DNA of 64,000 bases from Aestuariispira insulae. GTDB taxonomy: Bacteria; Pseudomonadota; Alphaproteobacteria; UBA8366; Aestuariispiraceae. The stretch covers positions 310,001-374,000 of the forward strand of contig NZ_QRDW01000001.1 of assembly GCF_003385955.1 (NCBI RefSeq). The letters run 5' to 3'. Each line of letters starts with the position of its first letter. Within the stretch, counting starts at the first letter, position 1. Below the pieces are notes generated by a model. The model worked only from the letters and a program-made list of their open reading frames with translations. It made no database searches and was not told the origin of the DNA. Below, piece after piece: positions 9,171-17,985 of the stretch. Both the position numbers and the translations under genes were made by a program.

Positions 9171-10672
9171 GCCGACTCTCCATAAATACGTCTGAACTGG
9201 TTCGCAAATAACGGCCGGTCCATTTCATAGATCTTACCCCAGTCCTCGCTGTCTTGCAGCAATTCCAGGATCGATTGGAACCTGCCATTGACCGGGGCCA
9301 GACAATCCGCAGCCTGTTCAAACGCCTCTGCGGTTTCCGGTTCATCCAGAAGCTCTTCCTGGAATCCCTGTCGGGAAATGCTATGAAAGGCCTTGCGGGC
9401 TTTTCCCATAACGGCAAAATCAATCGTGCTGGTTTCATTGTCCCGTTCCTGGGCGCGCCCGACCACATAAAGCGCCGCCAGCATCAGTTTATCCAGATAC
9501 CCCGCGACCTTTTCCATGGCCGACAGCCGATCCTGATAATTCTCCACCGCCGCGTTTTCCAAAAGCGACATGAACTCATCCGCCAGCATCTTGTTGCGCA
9601 GCGCTTGAGAAATCCGGGCCTGGCCGCGGCCGAACACCTCGGCACGCATATAGGATATCCGCCATCGCCGGACCTCTTCCAGGCGGGGCAATAGGTAGGA
9701 TAATGTTTCCGTTTCCCGCTTGTTCAGGAATTTGATCCGGTCGAGCGGCGGTTCCATCAGGCGTTCCAGGGGATCCATTGCCTCATCGACGACAAAATCG
9801 CTGAGCTGGTGGGCTGAATCCGGATCGATCTCGCCCATTTCCCGATCATTGCCAATCACGCCTGCACGCCCAGCCGCCTGAAGCATCTTGCCATGATCGA
9901 GCGACTGAACGAAACGCACAAATCCATCGAACACAGTAGGAAAGGCCGTGAAATTCCCGCTCTCCTCGCCCGGCAGATGGGAATATTCCCGCCAGAAGGC
10001 TAGCAAACAGGCGTCATCAATTTCAGAACCGTCAAAGGATGGACCGTACTGTTCCTCGAGGAAAGTTACGATCTGTCGGAATTTCTTCTGGTTTTGCACA
10101 GTGGGCAGATGATCTTCCAGGAAACGATAGACCAGGCGCGCCATTTCCTTTGCCCCGTCAGAGACCGCCTTCTGGCTACAATCCGGTGATAGCACAGGCT
10201 GGAAAACCTCGGCGCATTCCACATAGCCCAACGCATTTACCAGAAAATCCATCAAAATGGCCAGAAATGGCATACGGCCAAATTTTATCGAAAAATCTTC
10301 GGCCCCCGGATAGTGCAATGTGATCCCGTCGGTGCGCACGCTGACATATTCCTGCGCCACACGTCCAGACGACGCTTTGGCGCAGATCACATCGCGGAAA
10401 TTGGTGGGCGTCGCCGGAATAACTTCCCAGAACAGAGTCTCAAAAGCCCCTTTTCGGTCCATCAAGGCCGCAGCCCGCACCAGATGCAAAAGTTCCAGCA
10501 TGGGCTTGGCATAGATTCGGCAGGCGATCACGCGCCCCAGTTCCATACATTCTTTTTCCCGGAAACGCGGCCTGCCGTCGAAATCCTGATCCGCGATGGC
10601 ATGAAAAATCTGTTCCAGCACCGGGCTTTTACCCGCCTGGAGCAGAAAAAATTCAGCAGGAGAATCCGACAT
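9167..10672 (-). CDS. Conserved unknown helical protein
   Basis: From the ATG at 10672 this is a 501-residue soluble, mainly helical protein; a GTG eight codons upstream is an alternative. I see no nucleotide-binding loop, signal peptide or membrane segment. Leu- and Glu-rich helices such as LLPRLEEVRRW and DRLSAMEKVAGYLDKLM suggest a scaffold or adaptor. It is the first gene of the translationally coupled trio with the two genes below it, and is 175 bases downstream of the lytic transglycosylase gene, with a hairpin between. Function is unknown; membership in the envelope cluster is inferred from position. Confidence 0.75.
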   Translation of the reverse strand: MSDSPAEFFLLQAGKSPVLEQIFHAIADQDFDGRPRFREKECMELGRVIACRIYAKPMLELLHLVRAAALMDRKGAFETLFWEVIPATPTNFRDVICAKASSGRVAQEYVSVRTDGITLHYPGAEDFSIKFGRMPFLAILMDFLVNALGYVECAEVFQPVLSPDCSQKAVSDGAKEMARLVYRFLEDHLPTVQNQKKFRQIVTFLEEQYGPSFDGSEIDDACLLAFWREYSHLPGEESGNFTAFPTVFDGFVRFVQSLDHGKMLQAAGRAGVIGNDREMGEIDPDSAHQLSDFVVDEAMDPLERLMEPPLDRIKFLNKRETETLSYLLPRLEEVRRWRISYMRAEVFGRGQARISQALRNKMLADEFMSLLENAAVENYQDRLSAMEKVAGYLDKLMLAALYVVGRAQERDNETSTIDFAVMGKARKAFHSISRQGFQEELLDEPETAEAFEQAADCLAPVNGRFQSILELLQDSEDWGKIYEMDRPLFANQFRRIYGESA

Positions 10673-10786
10673 AATCACCCAGGTCCGTCTTGTCACCGAT
10701 AAAACCGGCTAACGCGCTGATCAGCCAACTCTTTAGAACCTGATTATTGCATCAACCAGCCGCGGCGCAAGCCCTGAAAACGCGAA

Positions 10787-10817
10787 TATCCCCGGCCTTG
10801 GGTGAAAGCCGGGGATA
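10787..10817 (-). terminator. GC-rich hairpin below the transglycosylase gene
   Basis: A perfect 10-bp inverted repeat (10787-10796 with 10808-10817, TATCCCCGGC and complement) lies in the gap after the lytic transglycosylase stop on the minus strand. It is followed there by a weak T-rich stretch, TTCGCGTTTTC. It may be an attenuating or weak terminator that divides the row into two transcription levels. Confidence 0.45.
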
Positions 10818-10847
10818 AGGGGAAGGAAGGTTAAATCTGACAGTTGA

Positions 10848-11735
10848 TCACATGAAACGGGCGCTGCCTTTTGCCTTCAAGCGGTTTTCGGAGCGACTAA
10901 GGCTCTGGCGAAAGCGGCTGCGCAACTCCGGTTCCGGATCCTCGCCCATGGCTTCATACCATGCCGGAACAGACGGTTCCTGCATACTTGTCTGCTGGCT
11001 TGTGACCGCTTCGCCGACAAGATCCTTACCTTCCAGGATCCGGTCCGCTTCAGCCAGATAGTCGCGCCAGCCCTTTTCCACACCGTCCTCTTCCAGCAGC
11101 CAATAGGCGTCCGGATCAACCGGGGCATGCGTCAGCTTTTGTTTCTGTTTGGCATAGTCTCGCGAGGCCTCGGTCGCGGCCAACACAACACGAGAGCGGG
11201 TGAAGCGACGCCAATGACGGGTCACATCCGCCACATATTTCCGGGTATAGCCATGGGCGCGGGCACGAGCCCCCTTGCCGCCTTTCAGCGTGCCGCCATT
11301 ATAATGCGACAGGGCCAGGTCCCAGCGGTTGCCATATTGCCGATAGAGTTTTTCAAGAAACGCGATGCCCAGCTGGATATTTAGCCTCGGGTTCCATAAA
11401 CGCTTTGGTGCGACACCAAATTCCCCCCGCGCCGTTGCAGGCATAATCTGCATCACACCTCTCGCTCCGGCGTGGCTTTCCACATGGGCCTGAAAATCGG
11501 ATTCAACCTTGGCTACCGCCAGGGCCAGCGCCGGCGGAACCACTCCGTTTTTCCTGGCTTCTTCAACCACCATCCGCTGGATGGTCTCACGGCTGTACCC
11601 CTGATCCTGGCGGGTGGCAAAGCTGCTGCCCGATGTCGCCACAAGAATGCCAAGCGTGGTGGCAAAGACCGTGAAGGATACGAATATTGCAAACAGGAAT
11701 CGCGATAAGAAAAGCTCAGTCATGCGTTTTGTCAT
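10848..11735 (-). CDS. Membrane-anchored lytic transglycosylase (SLT domain)
   Basis: This 295-residue protein has one N-terminal membrane helix (about residues 10-32, SRFLFAIFVSFTVFATTLG) and a family 1 lytic transglycosylase domain. The catalytic Glu is in AVAKVESDFQ, followed by GARGVMQIMPATA, NIQLGIAFLEKLY and LSHYNGG. The domain would face the periplasm and cut peptidoglycan. About 110 C-terminal residues after the SLT domain are charged and unassigned. The start at 11735, two bases past the previous stop and preceded by AGGAAA, is better than the upstream one at 11765. Its place beside a TolR-like gene suggests it opens the wall for a trans-envelope assembly. Confidence 0.9.
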   Translation of the reverse strand: MTKRMTELFLSRFLFAIFVSFTVFATTLGILVATSGSSFATRQDQGYSRETIQRMVVEEARKNGVVPPALALAVAKVESDFQAHVESHAGARGVMQIMPATARGEFGVAPKRLWNPRLNIQLGIAFLEKLYRQYGNRWDLALSHYNGGTLKGGKGARARAHGYTRKYVADVTRHWRRFTRSRVVLAATEASRDYAKQKQKLTHAPVDPDAYWLLEEDGVEKGWRDYLAEADRILEGKDLVGEAVTSQQTSMQEPSVPAWYEAMGEDPEPELRSRFRQSLSRSENRLKAKGSARFM

Positions 11736-11737
11736 GG

Positions 11738-12175
11738 TCATTTCCTTCCAAGGGCTTCCATCCACCGGGCATCCAGGGTGGAAACAATCAAATTGTCGCG
11801 GTTGAACCGAGACCGGATTTCCAGCGCCTCCACCATGGGCAGACTGGGCGGCATGGCCAGAATCACCCGGCCATCCGGCGGCAGGTCCATTGGATCCAGA
11901 TCCTTAAGATCCGCATCGAAGAAACTGCCTTCGTGATAGATAACGATGATGTCTTCCGCGGCAGGTTCGGCCTTGCCGCTATTTTCCGATGCGTCGGGTT
12001 TGGCGGGGGCCAATTCCACAGACATGACAGCCTGCGCCGCAGCTTTTTCCTGACCGCTGCCAGCGCCCATGGAAACCATGGTCAGCACCATGATGGAGAA
12101 AAACCCCATGGCCAGGGCTAATGCGATCTCTGTCATGGCACTGTCGGCCGAATAGCTGTGATGTCCGTGATCCAT
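11738..12175 (-). CDS. Small single-pass ExbD/TolR/MotB-like membrane protein
   Basis: The product is 145 residues from the ATG at 12175, or 153 from 12199. A short His-rich cytoplasmic N-terminus leads to a single helix containing MTEIALALAMGFFSIMVLTM, with the bulk of the protein outside. That topology and a carboxylate (Glu16) at the start of the helix resemble ExbD, TolR and MotB, where an Asp there carries protons. The C-terminal domain ends in a strand-helix pattern (GRVILAMPPSLPMVEALEI) similar in size to the ExbD/TolR periplasmic domain. A matching TolQ/ExbB-like partner lies at 23385-23906. Family assignment is by eye and remains an inference. Confidence 0.7.
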   Translation of the reverse strand: MDHGHHSYSADSAMTEIALALAMGFFSIMVLTMVSMGAGSGQEKAAAQAVMSVELAPAKPDASENSGKAEPAAEDIIVIYHEGSFFDADLKDLDPMDLPPDGRVILAMPPSLPMVEALEIRSRFNRDNLIVSTLDARWMEALGRK

Positions 12176-12509
12176 TCTCTTCACCGCTTGACTTGTCATT
12201 AAAACGGCAGGCTTGTCCGCCGGTGAAAAACGCTATGGAAGGGGGAAGCGACTTTTCCCGGGCCCAATCCCAAGAGAATCTGAAAAACCTTTGGACCGAT
12301 AGGGGGATATGATCCCTGCTGCACATATGATATCATTGAATTTATTCGGGAAATATACTTCTATTGGCCATCAGGTTTTCTTTGAAAAAAGATCGAACCA
12401 ATCGCGGTTTTGAACCGGCATTTGCAAAAAACCGCCAGGGCCTTTCATTACGGTGACCAGCATAGACAGCGCCGGTGACAACCGCGCAAACAAAATGGAG
12501 AACCAGGTT
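12176..12509. other. Divergent intergenic region
   Basis: This 334-base region separates the minus-strand TolR-like gene from the plus-strand exported protein and must hold promoters for both. The middle part (about 12300-12370) is AT-rich. A 10-bp palindrome, ATGATATCAT, lies at 12327-12336 and could bind a regulator. I could not assign a -35/-10 pair with confidence. Confidence 0.5.
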
Positions 12510-13514
12510 ATGATGGTATTCGGGAAAAAACTAAGGCATGGCCTTGCAGCGATTGCGGCGCTGGGCCTGGCTGGAACCGTAATGACCGGCATGGCACATA
12601 CGGCCGCCGCTCAATCACACAGCACGCGTTTGCCGGTGCTCGTGATGGGGGAGGATTCGGACCCGTCTTCCGTGAAACGATCCAGCGATATCTTCAAGCG
12701 CGTTCTTGCCGGTTTGAAAGGCAGCATGCAGCGCTATGGTTTCCGTATGGTCGATGAAGAATTCATGGCCGTGGATCTTGGCTGGAAAAGCACCGACCGT
12801 CGGCCAAAAACCGAACTGATCGAAGCGGCAAAACTTGCCAACAATGCCGCCCAAGGCAATCTGCGCAGCCGGGTGATGGTTTTGTTCCGCATTCATGCGA
12901 CGTCCAAAAACCTCAGCTTTTCCAACAAAGTGACCACCCGCATCGATGGCGAGATCTATGATATCGCCAGCAACAGCTTCATCGACAGTTTTGAATTGGC
13001 CCCGGCGGCCTATGCCGCCCCTGCGGACTGCAATTCGATCTGTATTAACGAGGTTGTCGGTGGCAAAGCCCGAGAGATCGCCCAAAACCTGGGGGATATC
13101 CTGGCAAAGAAACTGGAATATGTTGCCTATGACCAGCCGGAAGGCATGGCCAATGCCGGTTCCGCCGGAACCGCCCAGGCCGAGAGCCAGATGCTGGTGC
13201 CTTACACGGTGACATTGAATTATTTCGACACACGCGAAGCACTCTCAATCATCGGGGTGATGGCTGATGAATTCCCGGGCTATTCCTCCCATGACCTATT
13301 GGAAAAGGGCGCAGTGACCCGCAAATATGAATATGTCACCAATGCCAAGGTGAGCAAACTGGAAGAATGGTTGAATATCCTGATGATCGATATGGGCTAT
13401 GATGTGGACAAACAGATCAACATTGATGTCCAGGCCGGCCGGATCATCATCGACAAGATCGTACCGACCCCGGACCGACCCCGGTCGGATGACGAAACCT
13501 CCCGGTTTAACTGA
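12510..13514 (+). CDS. Exported two-domain protein, paralogue of the lipoprotein at 20304
   Basis: Started at the ATG at 12510 (GGAG nine bases upstream), the 334-residue protein has a typical signal peptide ending near HTAAAQS. The mature N-terminal domain starts LPVLVMGEDSDP and has the alternating strand-helix pattern of CsgG/LpoB/TolB-N domains. It includes a conserved Cys pair in APADCNSIC. The C-terminal domain contains EFPGY, and ends in strands. All these landmarks recur in the same order in the product at 20304-21290, so the two are paralogues; this one is soluble and the other is a lipoprotein. It is monocistronic, with its own terminator. Function is unknown. Confidence 0.85.
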   Translation: MMVFGKKLRHGLAAIAALGLAGTVMTGMAHTAAAQSHSTRLPVLVMGEDSDPSSVKRSSDIFKRVLAGLKGSMQRYGFRMVDEEFMAVDLGWKSTDRRPKTELIEAAKLANNAAQGNLRSRVMVLFRIHATSKNLSFSNKVTTRIDGEIYDIASNSFIDSFELAPAAYAAPADCNSICINEVVGGKAREIAQNLGDILAKKLEYVAYDQPEGMANAGSAGTAQAESQMLVPYTVTLNYFDTREALSIIGVMADEFPGYSSHDLLEKGAVTRKYEYVTNAKVSKLEEWLNILMIDMGYDVDKQINIDVQAGRIIIDKIVPTPDRPRSDDETSRFN

Positions 13515-13541
13515 CCCGGACGTTCCTTCCCAACCATCACA

Positions 13542-13578
13542 GAAAGGCCCCTTTATCAAAGGGGCCTTTCTTATTTTG
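13542..13578 (+). terminator. Rho-independent terminator
   Basis: Positions 13542-13554 and 13558-13570 form a 13-bp stem (GAAAGGCCCCTTT and complement) followed by CTTATTTTG on the plus strand. It ends the transcript of the exported protein gene just upstream. Confidence 0.88.
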
Positions 13579-13605
13579 TCAGGAATCTCTCCAACAAGAG
13601 GTGCC

Positions 13606-15018
13606 CTATGTGCCGCTGATCCTTGCCAGCGCACGGCGTCGGAAAAGATCCGCTTCATCCGGGCCGACTAATATCTCTTTCAAATGGGCAGCCATGATCA
13701 CATAGGATTTGGCTCGTTTCCGGTATTCCGGCGGCACATTGGCCATTTGATCCAGCAGGGTCTCCCCATAGGTGTCCAATTCCTTGTTCAGGTTGCTGAC
13801 CACTGCGCGGGCCGCACTGCTGACACCAATCCGCTCACCAATACGGACCGTTTCCCGCACTGCCTTGGCCCTTTCTTCCGCCTTACGATATTCAGCCGGA
13901 TCGATATCAGACCTGAGATCCGCCACTCCGGTGGTGGTGCGGCCAATCTTTTTCCGCCGCATTTTCAGCGACCCCAACACCTGTTCCTTGGCCGATTGCA
14001 AAACAACTTTGTCGATGGTGCCGCTGATCCGCTTGCGTGTTTCCAGCAACCGCTGGCCCCACTCCCCTTCGCGTTTGATATTCAAATTATCAGTCACCGC
14101 CTTGAAGGAGCCAACATATTCCTGGGCCAGCTTCATCACTTCCTGCGCGCCGCCCGGCCGCCCGGCCACGGCTTCGATCGTGTCGGCGAAGGCTTCCACA
14201 TTCTGCAACACAACATCGCCAACAAGGGAGAGGTCCGTCATGCTGGCCAGGGTGTCATCGCCTTTGGGGCTAAGCGAACGCACCACCTTCAGGATATCCG
14301 CATCCCGCAGGAGACGCCGCATGATTCCGATTACCAGCCAGGATTCATTCCCCGGCTTGGAACCCGCAATCTTATGATAGGCCTCCTTAATCTCACCCAC
14401 ATGATTGCTGTCCAGCTTCATGATCGGTTTCATTGGCAGCCGCAGTTTCAACCGTTCAATTTCGGCCCCGATCCGTAGGAAAGGCAGCATTTCCCGCAGA
14501 TCATCCAAACGGTTCACGCCACCGATGTCTGCCGCCAGTTTCTTGCCGCTCTCGGCATCTGCATAGGCCTGTTCGACCGGTGCCTCAATCACCTCAACAG
14601 CGGTTTCCCAAATTGCAACCTGGGCTTCCCAAATCGCTTCCTTATCCCCACGCTCAGCTACCTTGTCATAGATCGCACAGACCCGGGACATATCCGCGCC
14701 ACCGGCACGCAACAGCCATTCCCAGACCGGCTGCAATGAAGCCCTGGCAATCAAGGCCTTTTCCTTGACCCGGGGATCCATCGGGGTCAGCAGATCCTCA
14801 AACGGGTTACAGAAAATCCGTTGTGGCGTATTGCGCCTTGGCGGTTTGACGAATTGTAATGAAGGTCGCAGCAAGGACATGATCAAATCATGGGGTATGC
14901 CGGTATCGCCGGCCTGCCTTGCTTTATCCAGCAAGGTCACCAGTTCTGAGACCCGGTGGGACGGCATCCGGGAAAAAAGTGCCTGAAGCGCTTCTTTTTT
15001 TTCAGCTTTCAGCAACAA
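13606..15018 (-). CDS. Conserved unknown helical protein
   Basis: This 470-residue, mostly helical protein has no signal peptide or clear membrane segment and is not recognised. Charged helices such as KEQVLGSLKMRRKKIGR and EERAKAVRETVRIGERIG dominate the C-terminal half. It starts with TTG at 15018, preceded by GGTGAGGA, and lies three bases downstream of the stop of the next gene upstream, so the two are translationally linked. It is convergent with the exported protein gene. Its nearness to the two envelope loci makes it a candidate cytoplasmic component of the same system, but nothing in its sequence proves that. Confidence 0.72.
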   Translation of the reverse strand: MLLKAEKKEALQALFSRMPSHRVSELVTLLDKARQAGDTGIPHDLIMSLLRPSLQFVKPPRRNTPQRIFCNPFEDLLTPMDPRVKEKALIARASLQPVWEWLLRAGGADMSRVCAIYDKVAERGDKEAIWEAQVAIWETAVEVIEAPVEQAYADAESGKKLAADIGGVNRLDDLREMLPFLRIGAEIERLKLRLPMKPIMKLDSNHVGEIKEAYHKIAGSKPGNESWLVIGIMRRLLRDADILKVVRSLSPKGDDTLASMTDLSLVGDVVLQNVEAFADTIEAVAGRPGGAQEVMKLAQEYVGSFKAVTDNLNIKREGEWGQRLLETRKRISGTIDKVVLQSAKEQVLGSLKMRRKKIGRTTTGVADLRSDIDPAEYRKAEERAKAVRETVRIGERIGVSSAARAVVSNLNKELDTYGETLLDQMANVPPEYRKRAKSYVIMAAHLKEILVGPDEADLFRRRALARISGT

Positions 15019-15021
15019 TCC

Positions 15022-16131
15022 TCACCCCTCTTCAACCGGAAATGCATCCAACATTTCCTGCAAATCCGGATCAATTTCCTCCGGCGCACCGTGCAAAGAC
15101 AAAGTCGCCCAGTTTTTCTGGTTCTTTCGGTAATTAGCCCATAGCACCATCTGATTGCTGCTCAAGGCTTCCTGTGGCAGCACAGGCAGGTTCTGTATCA
15201 GATGTGCCACCAATTCCCTCTGTCGGAAGCGTGGCGCTTCCGCTTCACGCTGCCACTGATCCAGCAAGCGCGGCCAGCCATCAAGAAGCCAGCAGCACCA
15301 ATGCACCAGATGCCGGATCATCTTGCGGGTCTCAGGCCAATTTTTCAGACTGGCCCGGATATTCTGTTCCGGCATATGCAGTTTCTCAGCGGTTTCCATA
15401 GCCAGACGCCCGCTCATGGAAACCGCATCGCTTATCTGGCCAGCCATGGCAGCGGTGCTGGATGATTCCTCACTCGCCCATTCCTGCAACTCCGCTGTGA
15501 AAGCAGCAATTGCCTGCAACTGGTCCATAACATAGCCATTGACCTGAGGCTGATCCAAGCCAATCGGCAGGATAACGTCGGACCAATCCCGCAGGGTCGC
15601 GACCACATGCTCTCCAATCATGCCGATCTGTCCCTTGGCAACATCCAGGGATTGATGCGCACACGCCATGACATTGGGATCGGAAAGCTGGTCCGCCGTG
15701 ATTGACCGATCAGAATCCGAGCCAAATTGCTTCAAAGCCCGTTCAATCAAAATGTAATGAATTTCCCGACCTGCTTCCTCTTCCCGGTCGAGTGAATCCT
15801 GTGCGGCCAAGGCGCGATCCGGCCCGTCATATCCTTCCGCCTGAACAGAAAGAAGATGACGCCGCAGTTGAGGAGGCTGGATATCGGCTGGGGTTTTCAC
15901 CAAGTCAAAAAGCGCCCGGTCATGCAAACTGAAGCTGACCATCTCGGGTAGACTGAACCAGGGAAGAATATAGGTTCCCATACTGCCCGACAGCCCCGGC
16001 AGCATGGCTTCCCAATTGCCGGAAGCCGTTATCCTAAGACGCGCATATTTGAGTGCCGGCGTGGTAAAAGCGACAGCCACTCCACGCTGCAAAAAGGTTT
16101 TTGGGAGCGAGATTTTTGCTTCTTTATTCAC
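15022..16131 (-). CDS. Conserved unknown protein
   Basis: The 369-residue protein (GTG start at 16131; a further seven codons are open upstream) has no recognised domain. The N-terminal 90 residues are strand-rich (GVAVAFTTPALKYARLRI), and the rest is helical with many Trp, including HLVHWCCWLLDGWPRLLDQW, which is amphipathic rather than a clear membrane helix. It runs directly into the gene below with a three-base gap. I infer a shared function with that gene and possibly with the envelope cluster, but cannot name one. Confidence 0.7.
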   Translation of the reverse strand: MNKEAKISLPKTFLQRGVAVAFTTPALKYARLRITASGNWEAMLPGLSGSMGTYILPWFSLPEMVSFSLHDRALFDLVKTPADIQPPQLRRHLLSVQAEGYDGPDRALAAQDSLDREEEAGREIHYILIERALKQFGSDSDRSITADQLSDPNVMACAHQSLDVAKGQIGMIGEHVVATLRDWSDVILPIGLDQPQVNGYVMDQLQAIAAFTAELQEWASEESSSTAAMAGQISDAVSMSGRLAMETAEKLHMPEQNIRASLKNWPETRKMIRHLVHWCCWLLDGWPRLLDQWQREAEAPRFRQRELVAHLIQNLPVLPQEALSSNQMVLWANYRKNQKNWATLSLHGAPEEIDPDLQEMLDAFPVEEG

Positions 16132-16338
16132 AATTTTGCCTGCCCTGCACAAAAAGCCGGCAAACCGACCTTACCACAACACTCATTTTCATTCCCTGTT
16201 TCCCGGCTTTTTACCGGAATTTATTCTTATTCCCATCTCTTCAAAAAAATAAGCATTCCTGACAAGCGGGCAAGATAATTCGGCCGCTAACACAGTTCTC
16301 CAATCCACCTCCCTCCTGTAGCGCTTTACTCAAAATTA

Positions 16339-17193
16339 ATGAACTCCGTGCACCCTTATTCCATGATGATACGGTCCTACAAATCTCTAAATGCTTGGCT
16401 TTTCATGCTGATGCTCTTTTTAACCGGCATTGCCAGCTCCCCCCTGGTGGCCGCAGATTGTAGTAAAAAAATAACAATTGCCTGGAGTGAGTGGGCGCCA
16501 TATCAGTTTCAAAATGACACCGGAGAACCCGCCGGGATTGATATCGATTTCATCCGGGCGATTCTAGACCAAGCCGGTTGCCAATATGATTTCAGGAAAA
16601 TGCCCTGGAAACGTGTCCTTGTGGAAGTGAAAGCCGGAAGCGTGGACCTTGCTTTGGGGGCTTCCAAAACGGCCGAGCGTGAGACATTCGCCCGTTTCAG
16701 CAACCCCTACCGGAGGGAATATATGGTACTGTTCATGCGCCATAACGATATTCCGTTGCGCCCCTTGAGCAGCCTGAACGAAATCACCCGTCATTCATCG
16801 ATGAAAATCGGGGTTCTGCGCGGCAGTTGGTATGGCGCTGAATTTGACCGGTTGCAAAAAAACGATGCCGTCTTTCAAAGGCAATTACATCTGAACAGTG
16901 ACTATATCCTGCTATTCAAATGGCTGGCCATTGGTCGCATGGATGTGGTCGTCAATGATCTATACAACGGCCTCAGCCTAATCCGGTTGTTGGCAAAAGA
17001 ACAAGTGATTGGGGTACACCCTTTGATCGTGAACGACAATTACGTGCATTTCATGTTGTCGCGTGCTTCCTTGTCGCAAAAGGACCTAGATCTCATCAAC
17101 GCCACAGATGCTCAATTGCGGCTATCCGGTTTTCAGCAACAGATATTCAGCCGCTACATTCCCGAGAATTATTCCAACTTCTTTCCACAATAA
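16339..17193 (+). CDS. Periplasmic solute-binding protein, family 3 type
   Basis: The 284-residue protein has a signal peptide (LNAWLFMLMLFLTGIASS, cleavage near PLVAA) and a bacterial extracellular solute-binding family 3 fold. Family-typical segments are ITIAWSEWAPYQF, GIDIDFIRAIL, GSVDLALGASKTAERE and VVNDLYNGLSLI. Such proteins bind amino acids or similar polar solutes for ABC uptake or for sensing. No ABC permease or ATPase gene lies nearby, so it may be an orphan receptor. An internal ATG at 16363 would give a shorter, more typical signal peptide; no strong ribosome site distinguishes the two. Confidence 0.85.
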   Translation: MNSVHPYSMMIRSYKSLNAWLFMLMLFLTGIASSPLVAADCSKKITIAWSEWAPYQFQNDTGEPAGIDIDFIRAILDQAGCQYDFRKMPWKRVLVEVKAGSVDLALGASKTAERETFARFSNPYRREYMVLFMRHNDIPLRPLSSLNEITRHSSMKIGVLRGSWYGAEFDRLQKNDAVFQRQLHLNSDYILLFKWLAIGRMDVVVNDLYNGLSLIRLLAKEQVIGVHPLIVNDNYVHFMLSRASLSQKDLDLINATDAQLRLSGFQQQIFSRYIPENYSNFFPQ

Positions 17194-17270
17194 AAATGAT
17201 GGGACTGGACTCTCAGTAAAACCTGCCTACATTTAGAATGATCATTCCAAACATGACAGGGTGGGGCAAT

Positions 17271-17960
17271 ATGATGAAACTTTATGAATTGGCGGGACAG
17301 CAGGACAATAACCTGTTCAGTCCTTATTGCTGGCGGATCCGGATGGCGCTGGCTCACAAAGGGCTGGATGCCAGCTATATTCCATGCCGTTTCACCGAAA
17401 AGGAATTGATCCGGGAATCAGGTCAGAAATTGGTGCCTGTTCTCCAGGATGGTGAAAAAATCATGCATGATTCCTGGGGCATCGCGCGCTATCTGGAAGA
17501 AACCTACCCGGAAAATCCACTCTTTCCCGGTAAGAGTGCCGTGGCACAGACCCTGTTTTTCCGCCATTGGGTGGAAGGCACACTCCAGCCCCTGATTTTA
17601 CCCGTCATCATCATGGATATCTTTAATCATATCCATGAAAAGGACCGCGACTATTTCCGAATCACCCGGGAAAAACGTTTCGGCATGCCCCTTGAACAGC
17701 GCGAGGATAAAAGCCCCGAACAGATAGAACGCCTTGCCACGGCCCTGTCTCCTGTCCGCGCGGTTTTCGCAGATAACGACTTCCTTTGCGGCACACAACC
17801 GGGCTTCGCGGATTATATCCTGTTCGGTGCCTTCCAATGGGCCAGAGGGGTTTCCGAAACCAAACTGCTGGACCAGAGCGACCCGGTTTTCCAATGGCGC
17901 GACCGCTTACTGCAACTGTTCGATGGCATGCCCTTGAAAACGGCCGGCTATCCCGTTTAA
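17271..17960 (+). CDS. Glutathione S-transferase family protein
   Basis: This is a 229-residue cytosolic protein with an N-terminal thioredoxin-like domain and a helical C-terminal domain. The segment NLFSPYCWRIRMALAHKGL holds the active-site region in the style of bacterial beta-etherase-like GSTs, followed by LVPVLQDGEKIMHDSWGIARYL with the cis-Pro and the glutathione-contact Asp-Ser. The substrate is unknown. The start at 17271 (MMKLYELAG) has GGTGGGG upstream. It is 25 bases upstream of a second GST-fold gene. Confidence 0.88.
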   Translation: MMKLYELAGQQDNNLFSPYCWRIRMALAHKGLDASYIPCRFTEKELIRESGQKLVPVLQDGEKIMHDSWGIARYLEETYPENPLFPGKSAVAQTLFFRHWVEGTLQPLILPVIIMDIFNHIHEKDRDYFRITREKRFGMPLEQREDKSPEQIERLATALSPVRAVFADNDFLCGTQPGFADYILFGAFQWARGVSETKLLDQSDPVFQWRDRLLQLFDGMPLKTAGYPV

Positions 17961-17985
17961 CGCTGGAACAAAGGAGAACCAAAAT

